DNA of 64,000 nt from Lysinibacillus cavernae. Its GTDB lineage: Bacteria > Bacillota > Bacilli > Bacillales_A > Planococcaceae. The position numbers and the translations under genes are program-made. Below the pieces are notes generated by a model that had not been told where the DNA came from, did no database searches, and saw only the letters and a program-made list of their open reading frames with translations. The stretch lies in assembly GCF_009724685.1 (NCBI RefSeq), contig NZ_WMEF01000015.1, forward strand, positions 18,122-82,121, written 5' to 3'. Positions 45,541 to 53,515 of this stretch are shown in pieces; positions within the stretch are counted from its first letter, which is position 1, and each line of letters opens with the position of its first letter.

Positions 45541-46515
45541 AAATAGTGGAGGATAGTAATGCGAAAGTGATGGATAGAACCTCTAAAGTGAAGGATAGCC
45601 TTCAAATGGTGGATAGAATATTCAAAGAGAAGGATAGCCTCTCGAAAGTGGTGGATAGAATCTCGAAAGTGAAGGATAGCCTCCCGAAAGTGATGGATAG
45701 AATCTCTAAAGAGAAGGGTAGCCTTCAAATGGTGGATAGAACCTTCAAAGTGGTGGATAGAATCTCCAAAGAGAAGGATAGAACTTCCTAAGTAGAGGAT
45801 AGCTCCCCAAAAGTGATGGATAGAATCTCTAAAGTGGTGGATAGAACCCCTAAAGAGAAGGATAGACTTCAAATGGTGGATAGAATCTCTAAAGTGAAGG
45901 ATAGCCTCCCGAAAGTGTTGGATAGAATCTCTAAAGTGAAGGATAGCCTTCAAATGGTGGATAGAATCTTCAAAGTGGTGGATAGAACTTCCTAAGTAGA
46001 GGATAGCTTCCCAAAAGTGATGGATAGAATCTCTAAAGTGGTGGATAGAACCCCTAAAGAGAAGGATAGACTTCAAATGGTGGATAGAATCTTCAAAGTG
46101 GTGGATAGAACTTCCTAAGTAGAGGATAGCTTCCCAAAAGTGATGGATAGAATCTCTAAAGTGGTGGATAGAACCCCTAAAGAGAAGGATAGACTTCAAA
46201 TGGTGGATAGAATCTTCAAAGTGGTGGATAGAACTTCCTAAGTAGAGGATAGCTTCCCAAAAGTGATGGATAGAATCTCTAAAGTGGTGGATAGAACCCC
46301 TAAAGAGAAGGATAGACTTCAAATGGTGGATAGAATCTCTAAAGAGAAGGATAGCCTCTCGAAAGTGGTGGATAGAATCTCCAAAGTGATGGATAGAATC
46401 TCTAAAGTGAAGGATAGCCTCCCGAAAGTGGTGGATAGAATCTCTAAAGAGAAGGATAGCCTCCCAAAAGTGGTGGATAGAACCTCCAAAGTGAAGGATA
46501 GAACCACCAAAGCGA
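45541..46515 (+). repeat. 21-bp degenerate tandem repeat array 3 (GGATAGA family)
   Basis: About 46 units, mainly GGATAGA-ATCTCTAAAGTGRN alternating with GGATAG-CCTCCCGAAAGTGRN and 18-base units with CTTCAAATGGT. A higher-order unit of 123 bases (five 21-base units plus one of 18) is repeated in tandem; the same AACTTCCTAAGTAGAGG landmark occurs at 45986, 46109 and 46232. The array is antisense to both flanking genes, yet keeps the same strand orientation as the other three arrays. Confidence 0.95.
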
Positions 46516-46531
46516 ACACCTGAGTATCCGC

Positions 46532-46960
46532 TTATTCTTCATCTCCAAACAGATTCAAATCATATTTTTCTGAAAGAGATTTAATAGTATCCCATGATTT
46601 ATCTAGTTCACGTAAAGAATGCTCATACTCTTTTTTAGCATTTTGTCTATCAACTTGATTTGTTGCATCGACTAACTTAGTAGTTGGAGTATAATGATAG
46701 CTTTTTTTTGTTTTGAAATCGTTTATCGCGTTATAGACTTCTTTTTCTTCTGGAGAGCTTGTTTTAGGTTTGAAATCGATTTTATTATCTGAGTATTTTA
46801 TTGCATCTTCATAGAATACTTGCTGTTGAGCAAGAGCTTTTGTGATCTCTTCGCTAGCGTTTACTAATGAATATGTTTGTGATTCAAGCTCGTAATATTA
46901 TTTTTTTCTTTGGTTTTATATGTCCATTCTACTTTAATATAGTCTTTTAAAAAGTTTTAT
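46532..46960 (-). pseudogene. Frameshifted and truncated gene of unknown function
   Basis: Reading leftward, a stop-free frame of about 121 codons ends at TAA 46532-46534 and reads like a real, charged helical protein (segments QVDRQNAKKEYEHSLRELDK and SWDTIKSLSEKYDLNLFG). It has no start codon: upstream it meets a stop at 46898-46900. The preceding segment DYIKVEWTYKTKEKNN (up to about 46944) is in another frame, and the two join at an A-rich tract (AAAAAAATAATATTAC), as expected for a one-base deletion. The N-terminus is also lost. The last codons lie about 15 bases beyond repeat array 3. Family not recognised. Confidence 0.6.
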
Positions 46961-46991
46961 TCATGTTCATACATTTTAACTTTACATAACA

Positions 46992-47046
46992 TTAGAAAAA
47001 GGCAGTAACAACAAAGGGCAAACCCTTGTCGTTACTGCCTTTTTAT
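46992..47046. terminator. Long hairpin, terminator-like in both directions
   Basis: AAAGGCAGTAACAACAAAGGG pairs, with three mismatches or wobbles, with the stretch ending GTTACTGCCTTT; T runs lie on both strands. It sits in a region without an intact gene, so it may have served the decayed gene or a lost neighbour. Confidence 0.75.
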
Positions 47047-47262
47047 GTTGGGCATCTGGTATTGTCTATGCAGGATTTTATACATGGTTGATTTGACAGT
47101 GTTTTTTAACAGGAGCAACAATGGCAACATGCATAAAATTATGTATATTTTCTGCTGCTAGAAATGGAAAATTAAATCTACTTTACCAAAAATTTATCAT
47201 ATAATTGTATAATTAGCTCACATTGGTCTGTTTGTTTTATAGAAACTAGGGAGGCGATCGCT

Positions 47263-47694
47263 ATTCGAAAACAAAGAATAATATGGATTTCGTTAATAAT
47301 GCTAGTTGTGATTCTGTTAATAATGTTGTTTTATCGTGAACGGCTAACTTCTTTTAATGATGCTGTATCTGAATTAGATATTGCGAATATCGGAACTGTT
47401 TTGATTTCAGATACTAGAGAGCAGTCGCATTATATTAAACCAGAGGAAATAGAGCAGCTTGTCTCGATATTAGATAACCTCTCTATGAAAAAGAAATTAA
47501 TCCCTAATAGACCAGCTTTTAATGAGGACGCTGTTATTATATTTGGTTCAGCGAATCAAGAAGAATCTTTTTCGATAATGTTAGACTATGGAAAAAATAT
47601 CATTGGAATTAACCAGTATCAGAAGAATATGAAACAATACATTCTTGAAGATGATTCTGATTTATTTTTATTTGTTCAAGGTTATTTAAAATAA
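47263..47694 (+). CDS. Hypothetical protein with N-terminal membrane helix
   Basis: About 143 residues with one N-terminal membrane helix (IIWISLIMLVVILLIMLFYR) and an outer domain of about 110 residues. The ribosome site AGGGAGG ends at 47254 and points at codon ATT 47263, which also begins the complete membrane helix; the first ATG, 47299, would cut into the helix. ATT start is therefore likely. The family is not recognised. Its size and layout resemble the gene at 48398 (helix plus small domain with a strand-rich end), so the two might be distant relatives. It is followed by a hairpin. Confidence 0.65.
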   Translation: MRKQRIIWISLIMLVVILLIMLFYRERLTSFNDAVSELDIANIGTVLISDTREQSHYIKPEEIEQLVSILDNLSMKKKLIPNRPAFNEDAVIIFGSANQEESFSIMLDYGKNIIGINQYQKNMKQYILEDDSDLFLFVQGYLK

Positions 47695-47696
47695 TA

Positions 47697-47733
47697 ATGA
47701 GATAGTCGAACTGAATCGACTACCTCATTTGTT
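47697..47733. terminator. Bidirectional terminator
   Basis: AATGAGATAGTCGA pairs with TCGACTACCTCATT (one mismatch) between convergent genes. Confidence 0.85.
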
Positions 47734-48210
47734 TTATACAGGGATTCGATTACCCTTTTCGTCGTAAAAGGCGTGGATTTTCCCTACTCCGGTTACAACT
47801 TTCATAAGTTGATTTTGAGTAGCCCAATCATGCGCTTCAAAATAGGCTAGCTCTACATCAAATGTTGCAGTATATTGTTTTTTAGCAACTAAGTCAGCTT
47901 CAAAATGTTGTCTCGCATTATTACCTGCTTTAAGACCTTGAAGCATACCATTGCGATGTGTTTGGGATGGAGTTGCGGCAAGGAAACTAATAACGCCTAA
48001 TGCAACACCTACCGCGTTCGTTTTACCGAAGATTGAATAAGCGATACCAGCAAGCGCTGTAATGTTCGAAATAGCTGATTTGAATTGGTCTGCATTGGTT
48101 TTACCTTCTAGATAATCAATTGCTGCAATCTGAGCAAGTCGAATAGGAAGGATATCACGGTCTCCTTTAATTTTCTTAACTGCAATGTATTCCTTTGTTA
48201 CTGTTGGCAT
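47734..48210 (-). CDS. Hypothetical protein with central hydrophobic helix
   Basis: A 158-residue protein, not recognised. Residues about 50-85 (ISNITALAGIAYSIFG and AVGVALGVISFLAA) are hydrophobic and glycine/alanine-rich, between basic and acidic hydrophilic parts; the C-terminal half (about 105-158) is strand-like. No signal peptide. ATG 48210 has AAAGGAG 8 bases upstream; GTG 48219 lies in the ribosome site. The hydrophobic centre is reminiscent of pore-forming or secreted peptide proteins, but nothing else supports that. Confidence 0.6.
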   Translation of the reverse strand: MPTVTKEYIAVKKIKGDRDILPIRLAQIAAIDYLEGKTNADQFKSAISNITALAGIAYSIFGKTNAVGVALGVISFLAATPSQTHRNGMLQGLKAGNNARQHFEADLVAKKQYTATFDVELAYFEAHDWATQNQLMKVVTGVGKIHAFYDEKGNRIPV

Positions 48211-48397
48211 ATCAAGCACTCCTTTGTATTTTTGTATTTTTGTTAGCTAACACTCTATAAAGGGAATTAGGTATGCCAACCAACAACCTATTTGTGATTT
48301 TTCTTTAATATAGTAGTTCATCAAAATTAGGTTTGTGTAACAGGTTTATAGGAAATTTTGGTATAATTTTTAAAAAAGGAAACTGTGAGGAGATCAT

Positions 48398-48835
48398 ATG
48401 CGTAAACGTATCTTCATAACGATTAGTGTTCTTGCTGTCGTAATTGGTTTAATGGCATGGGATGTATATGAAAATAACAAGCAAGAGGCTCTTGCTATCG
48501 CTAAAGCTCAAAAAATTCATACAGTGTCAGATATTTTAAAGAATCCTGACTTCAATGTTCAGATAACAACTTTGGACATTAATAACGTCGCTGTAGAAAA
48601 TGAAGTACAACAAAAGCGAATCATCCACGCATTAGCCAATTTGAAATTACAAGAATCGAAGAATTTCTATCCATGGGAACAGGCAACTCGTGTTGATATA
48701 AAAGCAGATAAAGAATATTCCATGTATGTATTCGAAAAAGAAAAGAACATTTTCTTTATGACAGGTGAACATAGCATTTCATACGATATTGTAAACGGTG
48801 AAAACTTGTTCGAAGCACTAAAGGATAATCAATAA
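48398..48835 (+). CDS. Hypothetical protein with N-terminal membrane helix
   Basis: A 145-residue protein with a membrane helix or uncleaved signal at 5-24 and an outer domain ending in strand-rich YSMYVFEKEKNIFFMTGEHS. GTGAGGAG precedes ATG 48398 and an extended -10 element TGGTATAAT lies at 48359-48367. Not recognised; ends in a terminator shared with the next gene. It belongs to a run of small unknown exported or membrane proteins between 47.2 and 49.4 kb. Confidence 0.7.
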   Translation: MRKRIFITISVLAVVIGLMAWDVYENNKQEALAIAKAQKIHTVSDILKNPDFNVQITTLDINNVAVENEVQQKRIIHALANLKLQESKNFYPWEQATRVDIKADKEYSMYVFEKEKNIFFMTGEHSISYDIVNGENLFEALKDNQ

Positions 48836-48838
48836 CAC

Positions 48839-48869
48839 AAAAAAACCTGCTAAATGCAGGTTTTTATTA
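48839..48869. terminator. Bidirectional terminator
   Basis: AAAAACCTGC pairs with GCAGGTTTTT around a 5-base loop, between convergent genes. Confidence 0.88.
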
Positions 48870-48870
48870 A

Positions 48871-49353
48871 TTATGTGTGATATTTAGTAACCGATGCAGC
48901 AGCAGGGTACGTTAAATACGTCGAACCAGAGTTAGCATTATAAACTTCTGTGTAAACGATGCTGATTGTTACTAAACCAGCACCACGATTAATAGCGCTA
49001 TTAGCAATGTCCGAAAGATCTTTAGATCCAAGCTGTGTTTTGTCTGCAACTGGATTTCGCATTAAAGACGTAGAACCACTATACACGTCTGCTTGACGCT
49101 TATCGAAAGTCGAAAGGGTGCTTACGCCGAAAACCTTAGCTATGTTACCAACGCCAATGTGACCTAATTGTGCTTGGATAGTTGCTGAAGAAGTTGAAGT
49201 GCGTAAATAGTTTGCACCACAAAGAGCTGCGTAACTCAAATCAGCGATAAATTGATCATCAAAGCCTGTATCATTATCTTTACTACAGGCAGATAAAAGT
49301 AAGATAAAGAGTAAACTTATCAATAGTAGTATTCTGGTTTTATTGTGGTTCAT
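48871..49353 (-). CDS. Hypothetical lipoprotein
   Basis: A 160-residue lipoprotein: signal peptide with lipobox LSAC, C23 lipidated. The mature part is serine/threonine/alanine-rich with segments IADLSYAALCGANYLR and DIANSAINRGAGLVTISIVY; I do not recognise the family. GGAGGAATAC precedes ATG 49353. It is divergent from the cobalamin riboswitch region. Nothing visible assigns a function. Confidence 0.7.
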   Translation of the reverse strand: MNHNKTRILLLISLLFILLLSACSKDNDTGFDDQFIADLSYAALCGANYLRTSTSSATIQAQLGHIGVGNIAKVFGVSTLSTFDKRQADVYSGSTSLMRNPVADKTQLGSKDLSDIANSAINRGAGLVTISIVYTEVYNANSGSTYLTYPAAASVTKYHT

Positions 49354-49497
49354 ATGTATTCCTCCTAAATTCTATATCTCTTCACACGGTAACACAGCGA
49401 TAAAAGCATTACATATACCAATAAAAACTAGTAAATTCATAGTTTACAAAGGATGACAGTATTTTATTAGGATAGTGTCTGTGCACCCAAACCTTTA

Positions 49498-49506
49498 TGG
49501 TATAAT
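49498..49506 (+). promoter_or_regulatory. Extended -10 promoter element upstream of the riboswitch
   Basis: TGGTATAAT, an extended -10 motif about 22 bases before the riboswitch; no good -35 box is seen, as is usual for extended -10 promoters. Confidence 0.5.
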
Positions 49507-49528
49507 AATAAAAACGGAATAATAGGAT

Positions 49529-49692
49529 AGAGGTACAAATCAGATTTTTGATTTGTTTAAAAGGGAAGATCGGTGTAATTCCGACGCTGTCCCGCAACTG
49601 TAAATGGGAGCACATTTCAGAAGGCCACTGTTACGAGTCGTAATGGGAAGGTGAAAGGTGTGATGAACATGAGCCAGGAGACCTGCCTTTAT
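49529..49692 (+). ncRNA. Cobalamin (B12) riboswitch
   Basis: The conserved blocks are in order: GGGAAGATCGGTGTAATTCC, GACGCTGTCCCGCAACTGTAA (the B12 box region) and GAGCCAGGAGACCTGCC. The first outer-stem strand (AGAGGTAC) and the last (ACCTGCC) frame them. In known cases adenosylcobalamin binding shuts off B12 synthesis or transport genes, or B12-independent enzyme genes. Here the only thing downstream before a terminator is a 40-codon frame, so the usual target is absent. Confidence 0.93.
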
Positions 49693-49733
49693 CTAGTACA
49701 GCCAAAAACCTACGCGGATAGGGGGTGTTGAGT

Positions 49734-49856
49734 GTGACTAGAGATATTCTCCTGCATGCTCATAGTACGATGATTGCTAAAAAGGTAGCTTCTATGTTTA
49801 ATAGAAAGCTCATTTCAAATTGGCAATCAGCGTATTATGTCGTGTATTTGTCATAG
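49734..49856 (+). CDS. 40-residue open reading frame under the cobalamin riboswitch
   Basis: GTG 49734 to TAG 49856, with a good ribosome site (AGGGGGTG) 6 bases upstream and a terminator directly behind. The product would begin MTRDILLHAHSTMIAKKVAS and end NWQSAYYVVYLS: basic, with a mildly hydrophobic tail, no clear membrane helix. I know no family for it. It may be a real small protein regulated by B12, or a chance frame in the leader of a lost gene. The close fit of ribosome site, frame and terminator favours expression. Confidence 0.45.
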   Translation: MTRDILLHAHSTMIAKKVASMFNRKLISNWQSAYYVVYLS

Positions 49857-49857
49857 T

Positions 49858-49895
49858 AGACATCTTTCTGATGAGGGAAAGATGTTTTTTTTTAT
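49858..49895 (+). terminator. Terminator of the riboswitch transcript
   Basis: ACATCTTTC pairs with GGAAAGATGT followed by ten T. It ends the transcript after the 40-codon frame. Confidence 0.88.
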
Positions 49896-49920
49896 GTAAA
49901 TCATTAAAGGAGTGGTCCAC

Positions 49921-50097
49921 ATGAATCCACAAGTTGTTGAGTATTATGAAAGCTTATTAAAATTTGAAATTATGCAAGAACCTTATGCTGCAAAACCATT
50001 AAAGGAGCTTGTCGAACAATATGTTGGACATGATGCTGCGCATGAGCAGTCGATTTTAGCGGCATATGCTAACGTGATAAAAGAATTAATTGGATAA
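49921..50097 (+). CDS. Small acidic protein, unknown
   Basis: A 58-residue protein with AAAGGAGTG 6 bases before ATG 49921 and a terminator after it. It is predicted to be all-helical (VVEYYESLLKFEIMQEPYAA, then HDAAHEQSILAAYANVIKEL). No membrane segment. I do not recognise it; it is well formed with its own signals, so I accept it as a gene. Confidence 0.7.
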   Translation: MNPQVVEYYESLLKFEIMQEPYAAKPLKELVEQYVGHDAAHEQSILAAYANVIKELIG

Positions 50098-50105
50098 AAT
50101 ATGTT

Positions 50106-50139
50106 TTGGCTACTTCGTTTTTGAAGTAGCCATTTTTTA
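50106..50139 (+). terminator. Terminator after small acidic protein gene
   Basis: TGGCTACTTC pairs with GAAGTAGCCA followed by six T. Confidence 0.88.
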
Positions 50140-50165
50140 TAGGCGTATGCTGTTGGGGTTATTTG

Positions 50166-50305
50166 TGAAAAAACCAATGGCGGGGATTGACGGACAAGCA
50201 GTCATCACAAGTCAAATTGCTTTAGAAGATATTGTGGAAAAAGGCTTTGAGGCATTAACAAAAGATCGTAGTCGATGTAAAATTCTTGTCAATATGAGTC
50301 TGTAA
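50166..50305 (+). pseudogene. C-terminal remnant of a zinc-type alcohol dehydrogenase
   Basis: A frame ending at TAA 50305 finishes with ITSQIALEDIVEKGFEALTK and then SRCKILVNMSL. This is the typical end of 2,3-butanediol or sorbitol dehydrogenase-like proteins (ALEDIVxxGFEALxxD...KILV). The catalytic and NAD-binding parts are missing and there is no ribosome site, so about 45 codons of a deleted gene remain. A hairpin follows at 50322. Confidence 0.65.
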
Positions 50306-50321
50306 ATCTAATTTTTTTATA

Positions 50322-50360
50322 ATAGTAGCCAAACCTTGCGTCAATAAGGTTTGGCTATAT
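50322..50360 (+). terminator. Terminator of the lost dehydrogenase gene
   Basis: TAGCCAAACCTT pairs with AAGGTTTGGCTA around a short loop; weak T run. Confidence 0.7.
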
Positions 50361-50489
50361 ATGTTTTTTGGGCATAATACCAATTGGAATACATCAGTTT
50401 GTCATAAAACTGCCTTTAGTACTTCATTCATATTTCACTTTTTATTTATATAATTAATCTGCTATAAATAGAAAGATTGGAGATCAAAT

Positions 50490-51851
50490 ATGAAAAATTT
50501 ACTTTATACGAGATTTTGGCGGCTGCATTTTTTCGCAGCACTTTGTATTACGCCATTACTGCTATCCCTTACGTTAAGTGGTATTGGCTATTTATTTTTC
50601 ACAGATGTAGAAAAGCAATTATATGATGATTATTTCTTTGGGGAAAGCCATAGAGAAGAGGTCTTAACCATTGATGAAGCCGTGGAAAAAGCTGAAGCGG
50701 CATTTGCAGGCTATTCTACTACGAAGGTCATTATGCTGGAAGAGCCTTATAATACGCGTTTAACTTTATCAAATGGACAAGAAGAGAAGTATGTGTTTTT
50801 AGATGACAACCATCAAATGGTTGGTAGTCAGGATGCCAATTTCACATTTTCTAATATTATGAGAAATACGCATAGCTCATTATTTATTGGCGGTACCTTT
50901 GTCAATTATTTAGTAGAACTAGCGGCATGCTGGACCATCTTTTTATTACTGTCAGGGCTTTATATGACATTTAAAGGCAATCTCTTAAAGAAGGGCAAAT
51001 CGGAAAATAAACGACAAAAAAGTAAGAGATACCATGCGCTTGTTGGGACAATCATTACGATTCCAATGGTGATGTTCATTGCTACAGGGCTTTTATGGTC
51101 TGCTTTTCAAGGTTCGATTCTTGTTAATATTGCTTCAGAAAATCCAACTTTTGGTTACCCAGCATTACAGCAAAAGCCACCAACCTCTGATGTTTCCGAA
51201 ATTCCATGGGCAACTCGTCAATTAGAGGCACCAACATCAGAAGGCGAACATGCGCAGCATCATGGAGGTGGTGCAGTCCGTTATACGAATGATCAACAAA
51301 TAACAATCGCCAATCTAGAAAAAGAAATCGATGCTATGCATGTAGCGAAGCCGTATACCATCCTTTTCCCATCGAACGATGAAGGCGTATTTACCATCGC
51401 AAAATCTAGTAACTCAGGTGTAACAGGTCTGGATGTGAATCCTTCAGCAGAAGCAACAATGTATTTCGATCAATATAGTGGGAAGTTCATCAATCAAGTC
51501 AATTACGAAGATTATGGTATGTTGGCGAAATTCTTTACATGGGGAATTCCTTTACATGAAGGTCATTTGTTCGGCTGGCCTAATAAGCTCCTAAACCTTG
51601 TTGTATGTCTTGCCTTTTTAGCTGTGATTGTGTGGGGCATTCGCACATGGATTTTACGTAGAAAAAAAGGGGAGCTTTCTGCACCACCACAAATTTCGCA
51701 TAAAATTTCAATGCCTTTCATCATTTTCCTTATTATTTTAGGTGTTCTAATGCCATTATTTGGTGCATCATTGATCTTTGTAGCCTTGGTCGAATTAATC
51801 ATAATAGGCTGGCAAACAAAGAAGAAACTAAGACAAGAAGAAGCTAAATAA
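50490..51851 (+). CDS. PepSY-associated membrane protein (PiuB-like)
   Basis: A 453-residue protein with four membrane helices of the PepSY_TM family. Helices are near 13-38, 140-165, 192-215 and 370-392, with outer PepSY-like parts between them, and a fifth and sixth helix at the end (about 410-445). An outer loop carries a histidine cluster HAQHHGGG near residue 260, which could bind metal. Relatives are tied to iron uptake or to reduction of metal complexes. No Fur box was found just upstream. A two-component system follows, separated by a terminator, so joint control is uncertain. Confidence 0.87.
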   Translation: MKNLLYTRFWRLHFFAALCITPLLLSLTLSGIGYLFFTDVEKQLYDDYFFGESHREEVLTIDEAVEKAEAAFAGYSTTKVIMLEEPYNTRLTLSNGQEEKYVFLDDNHQMVGSQDANFTFSNIMRNTHSSLFIGGTFVNYLVELAACWTIFLLLSGLYMTFKGNLLKKGKSENKRQKSKRYHALVGTIITIPMVMFIATGLLWSAFQGSILVNIASENPTFGYPALQQKPPTSDVSEIPWATRQLEAPTSEGEHAQHHGGGAVRYTNDQQITIANLEKEIDAMHVAKPYTILFPSNDEGVFTIAKSSNSGVTGLDVNPSAEATMYFDQYSGKFINQVNYEDYGMLAKFFTWGIPLHEGHLFGWPNKLLNLVVCLAFLAVIVWGIRTWILRRKKGELSAPPQISHKISMPFIIFLIILGVLMPLFGASLIFVALVELIIIGWQTKKKLRQEEAK

Positions 51852-51857
51852 AGTGTA

Positions 51858-51906
51858 ACGATACGGCACATCCTTCAACTAATGTGGGATGGTGCCGTAT
51901 TTTTGT
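51858..51906 (+). terminator. Terminator after PepSY gene
   Basis: ATACGGCACATCC pairs with GGATGGTGCCGTAT (one bulge) followed by TTTTTG. Confidence 0.85.
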
Positions 51907-52036
51907 TTTTGTTTAATTCGTTTGCGTGAGCGGAATACTATACTAAATTGTTTATAGATTTTTCAGCATGATTTTATAAATTTTTAAGATTTGTATGGTA
52001 CATTGCTATTAGTTTCAGCTTATTGGGGGAATGCAG

Positions 52037-53515
52037 GTGTCGATAAAAACGAGATTTTTGCTATCTTATGTTGGGGTTATTATTATCGCCATTACACTAT
52101 TACTAGCAGCGGTTTTTCTTTTTTCCTTTGCCATAACAGGTGATGTCAAAGCGATAGAGCATTTTTACAAAAAATCCTATGTACAAAAGCCTTTGACGAC
52201 AGTAGAAGAAAATGCTTTTCTAGAATTAAAATTAATGGCTAAAAAAAATCCGCAGCAACTTTTAGATATCGAACAGCTACAACAAATAAATGCACCATCT
52301 ATTGAAATCCTTGTGCGAAAAGATCACCAAATTGTCTATTCAACGCAGAAAGAGCACGAAAAATTGTTGCTCAAGAGTTTACCTGGTTTTGAAGCGACCA
52401 ATATAAATTCGCGTGACACAATCATGATTAATCAAGCATTTTATACGTACGTAAAGTTCGATTTTTATTTTCCAGATAAAACAGAGGGGAGTATTTTTGT
52501 ATTACGAGAAGTTAGTTCCCGTGCTGAAATAACAAGAGAGCTTTTACCGATACTATTAGGCATTTTATTTGTAATCTTTATGATGATAATTGGCTTGTTA
52601 AATTATTTGGTATCAAGAAGTATTATCAATCCTATTACTGCTTTAAAGGAGGGGGCTGAACGGATTAAATCAGGGGACTTGAATTTTGACATTACGTCCC
52701 GCACAAATGATGAAATTGGTCAGCTCAATCGATCGTTTGAGGATATGAGAGTGAAGCTAAAGGAGTCCGTTCAACTACAGCTTCAATATGAAGAAAATCG
52801 GAAAGAACTACTATCGAATATCTCACATGATTTAAAAACACCGATGACCTCGATTATCGGCTATGTAGAGGGTATTAAAGATGGTGTAGCCAATACAGAA
52901 GAGAAAATGGATAAATATTTAACAACCATCTATACGAAAGCGAAGGATATGGATTTATTAATTGACGAACTATTTTTATTTTCAAAACTGGACTTGAGGA
53001 AGATTCCATTCCATATGGAACGTGTGAATCTCCAACAATATATGCATGATTATGTTGAGGATGCGAGTTTTGACTTTATTGCAAGAGAGATTCATTTACA
53101 ATATATATCAGCGGGTTCACCACTTTTTGCTATGGCTGACCGGGATAAATTAAGACGTGTACTGTCGAATTTATTAAGCAATAGTGAAAAGTATATGGAT
53201 AAACCATATAAACAAATTATCATTTCCCTACATGAACGAATAGATGATGCGATTATTCAAGTAACAGATAATGGTACGGGTATTGACCCGGCCGCATTAC
53301 CCCATATTTTTGATCGTTTTTACCGTGCAGAGCCCTCTCGGAATTCGCAAACAGGTGGGAGTGGCTTAGGATTGGCCATTGCAAAACAAATTGTCCTGGA
53401 GATGGGCGGCGATATTTGGGTAAAGAGTGAATTAACAAAGGGGACGAGTATATTCATTTCATTGAAAAAGGCTGAGGAAAAGGTGAGCAATCATGAAAAA
53501 AATACTGCTAATTGA
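52037..53515 (+). CDS. Sensor histidine kinase with HAMP domain
   Basis: A 492-residue membrane kinase. Membrane helices lie at about 8-30 and 172-195 around an outer sensor domain; HAMP is at 196-250, the phospho-acceptor histidine is in NISHDLKTPMTSI (about 262), and the ATPase domain shows NLLSNSEKYMD (N box), DNGTGIDP (G1) and GGSGLGLAIAK (G2). GTG 52037 has GGGGG 7 bases upstream; ATG 52031 is too near. Unusually the kinase gene precedes the regulator gene and overlaps it by 23 bases. Signal unknown; a cell-envelope or metal signal is a guess. Confidence 0.92.
   Translation: MSIKTRFLLSYVGVIIIAITLLLAAVFLFSFAITGDVKAIEHFYKKSYVQKPLTTVEENAFLELKLMAKKNPQQLLDIEQLQQINAPSIEILVRKDHQIVYSTQKEHEKLLLKSLPGFEATNINSRDTIMINQAFYTYVKFDFYFPDKTEGSIFVLREVSSRAEITRELLPILLGILFVIFMMIIGLLNYLVSRSIINPITALKEGAERIKSGDLNFDITSRTNDEIGQLNRSFEDMRVKLKESVQLQLQYEENRKELLSNISHDLKTPMTSIIGYVEGIKDGVANTEEKMDKYLTTIYTKAKDMDLLIDELFLFSKLDLRKIPFHMERVNLQQYMHDYVEDASFDFIAREIHLQYISAGSPLFAMADRDKLRRVLSNLLSNSEKYMDKPYKQIIISLHERIDDAIIQVTDNGTGIDPAALPHIFDRFYRAEPSRNSQTGGSGLGLAIAKQIVLEMGGDIWVKSELTKGTSIFISLKKAEEKVSNHEKNTAN

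Noticed and set aside
45516..46523. A 268-codon minus-strand frame and several plus-strand frames in array 3
   Set aside because: Perfectly periodic translation of the 21-base repeat; no start signal and antisense copies equally open.
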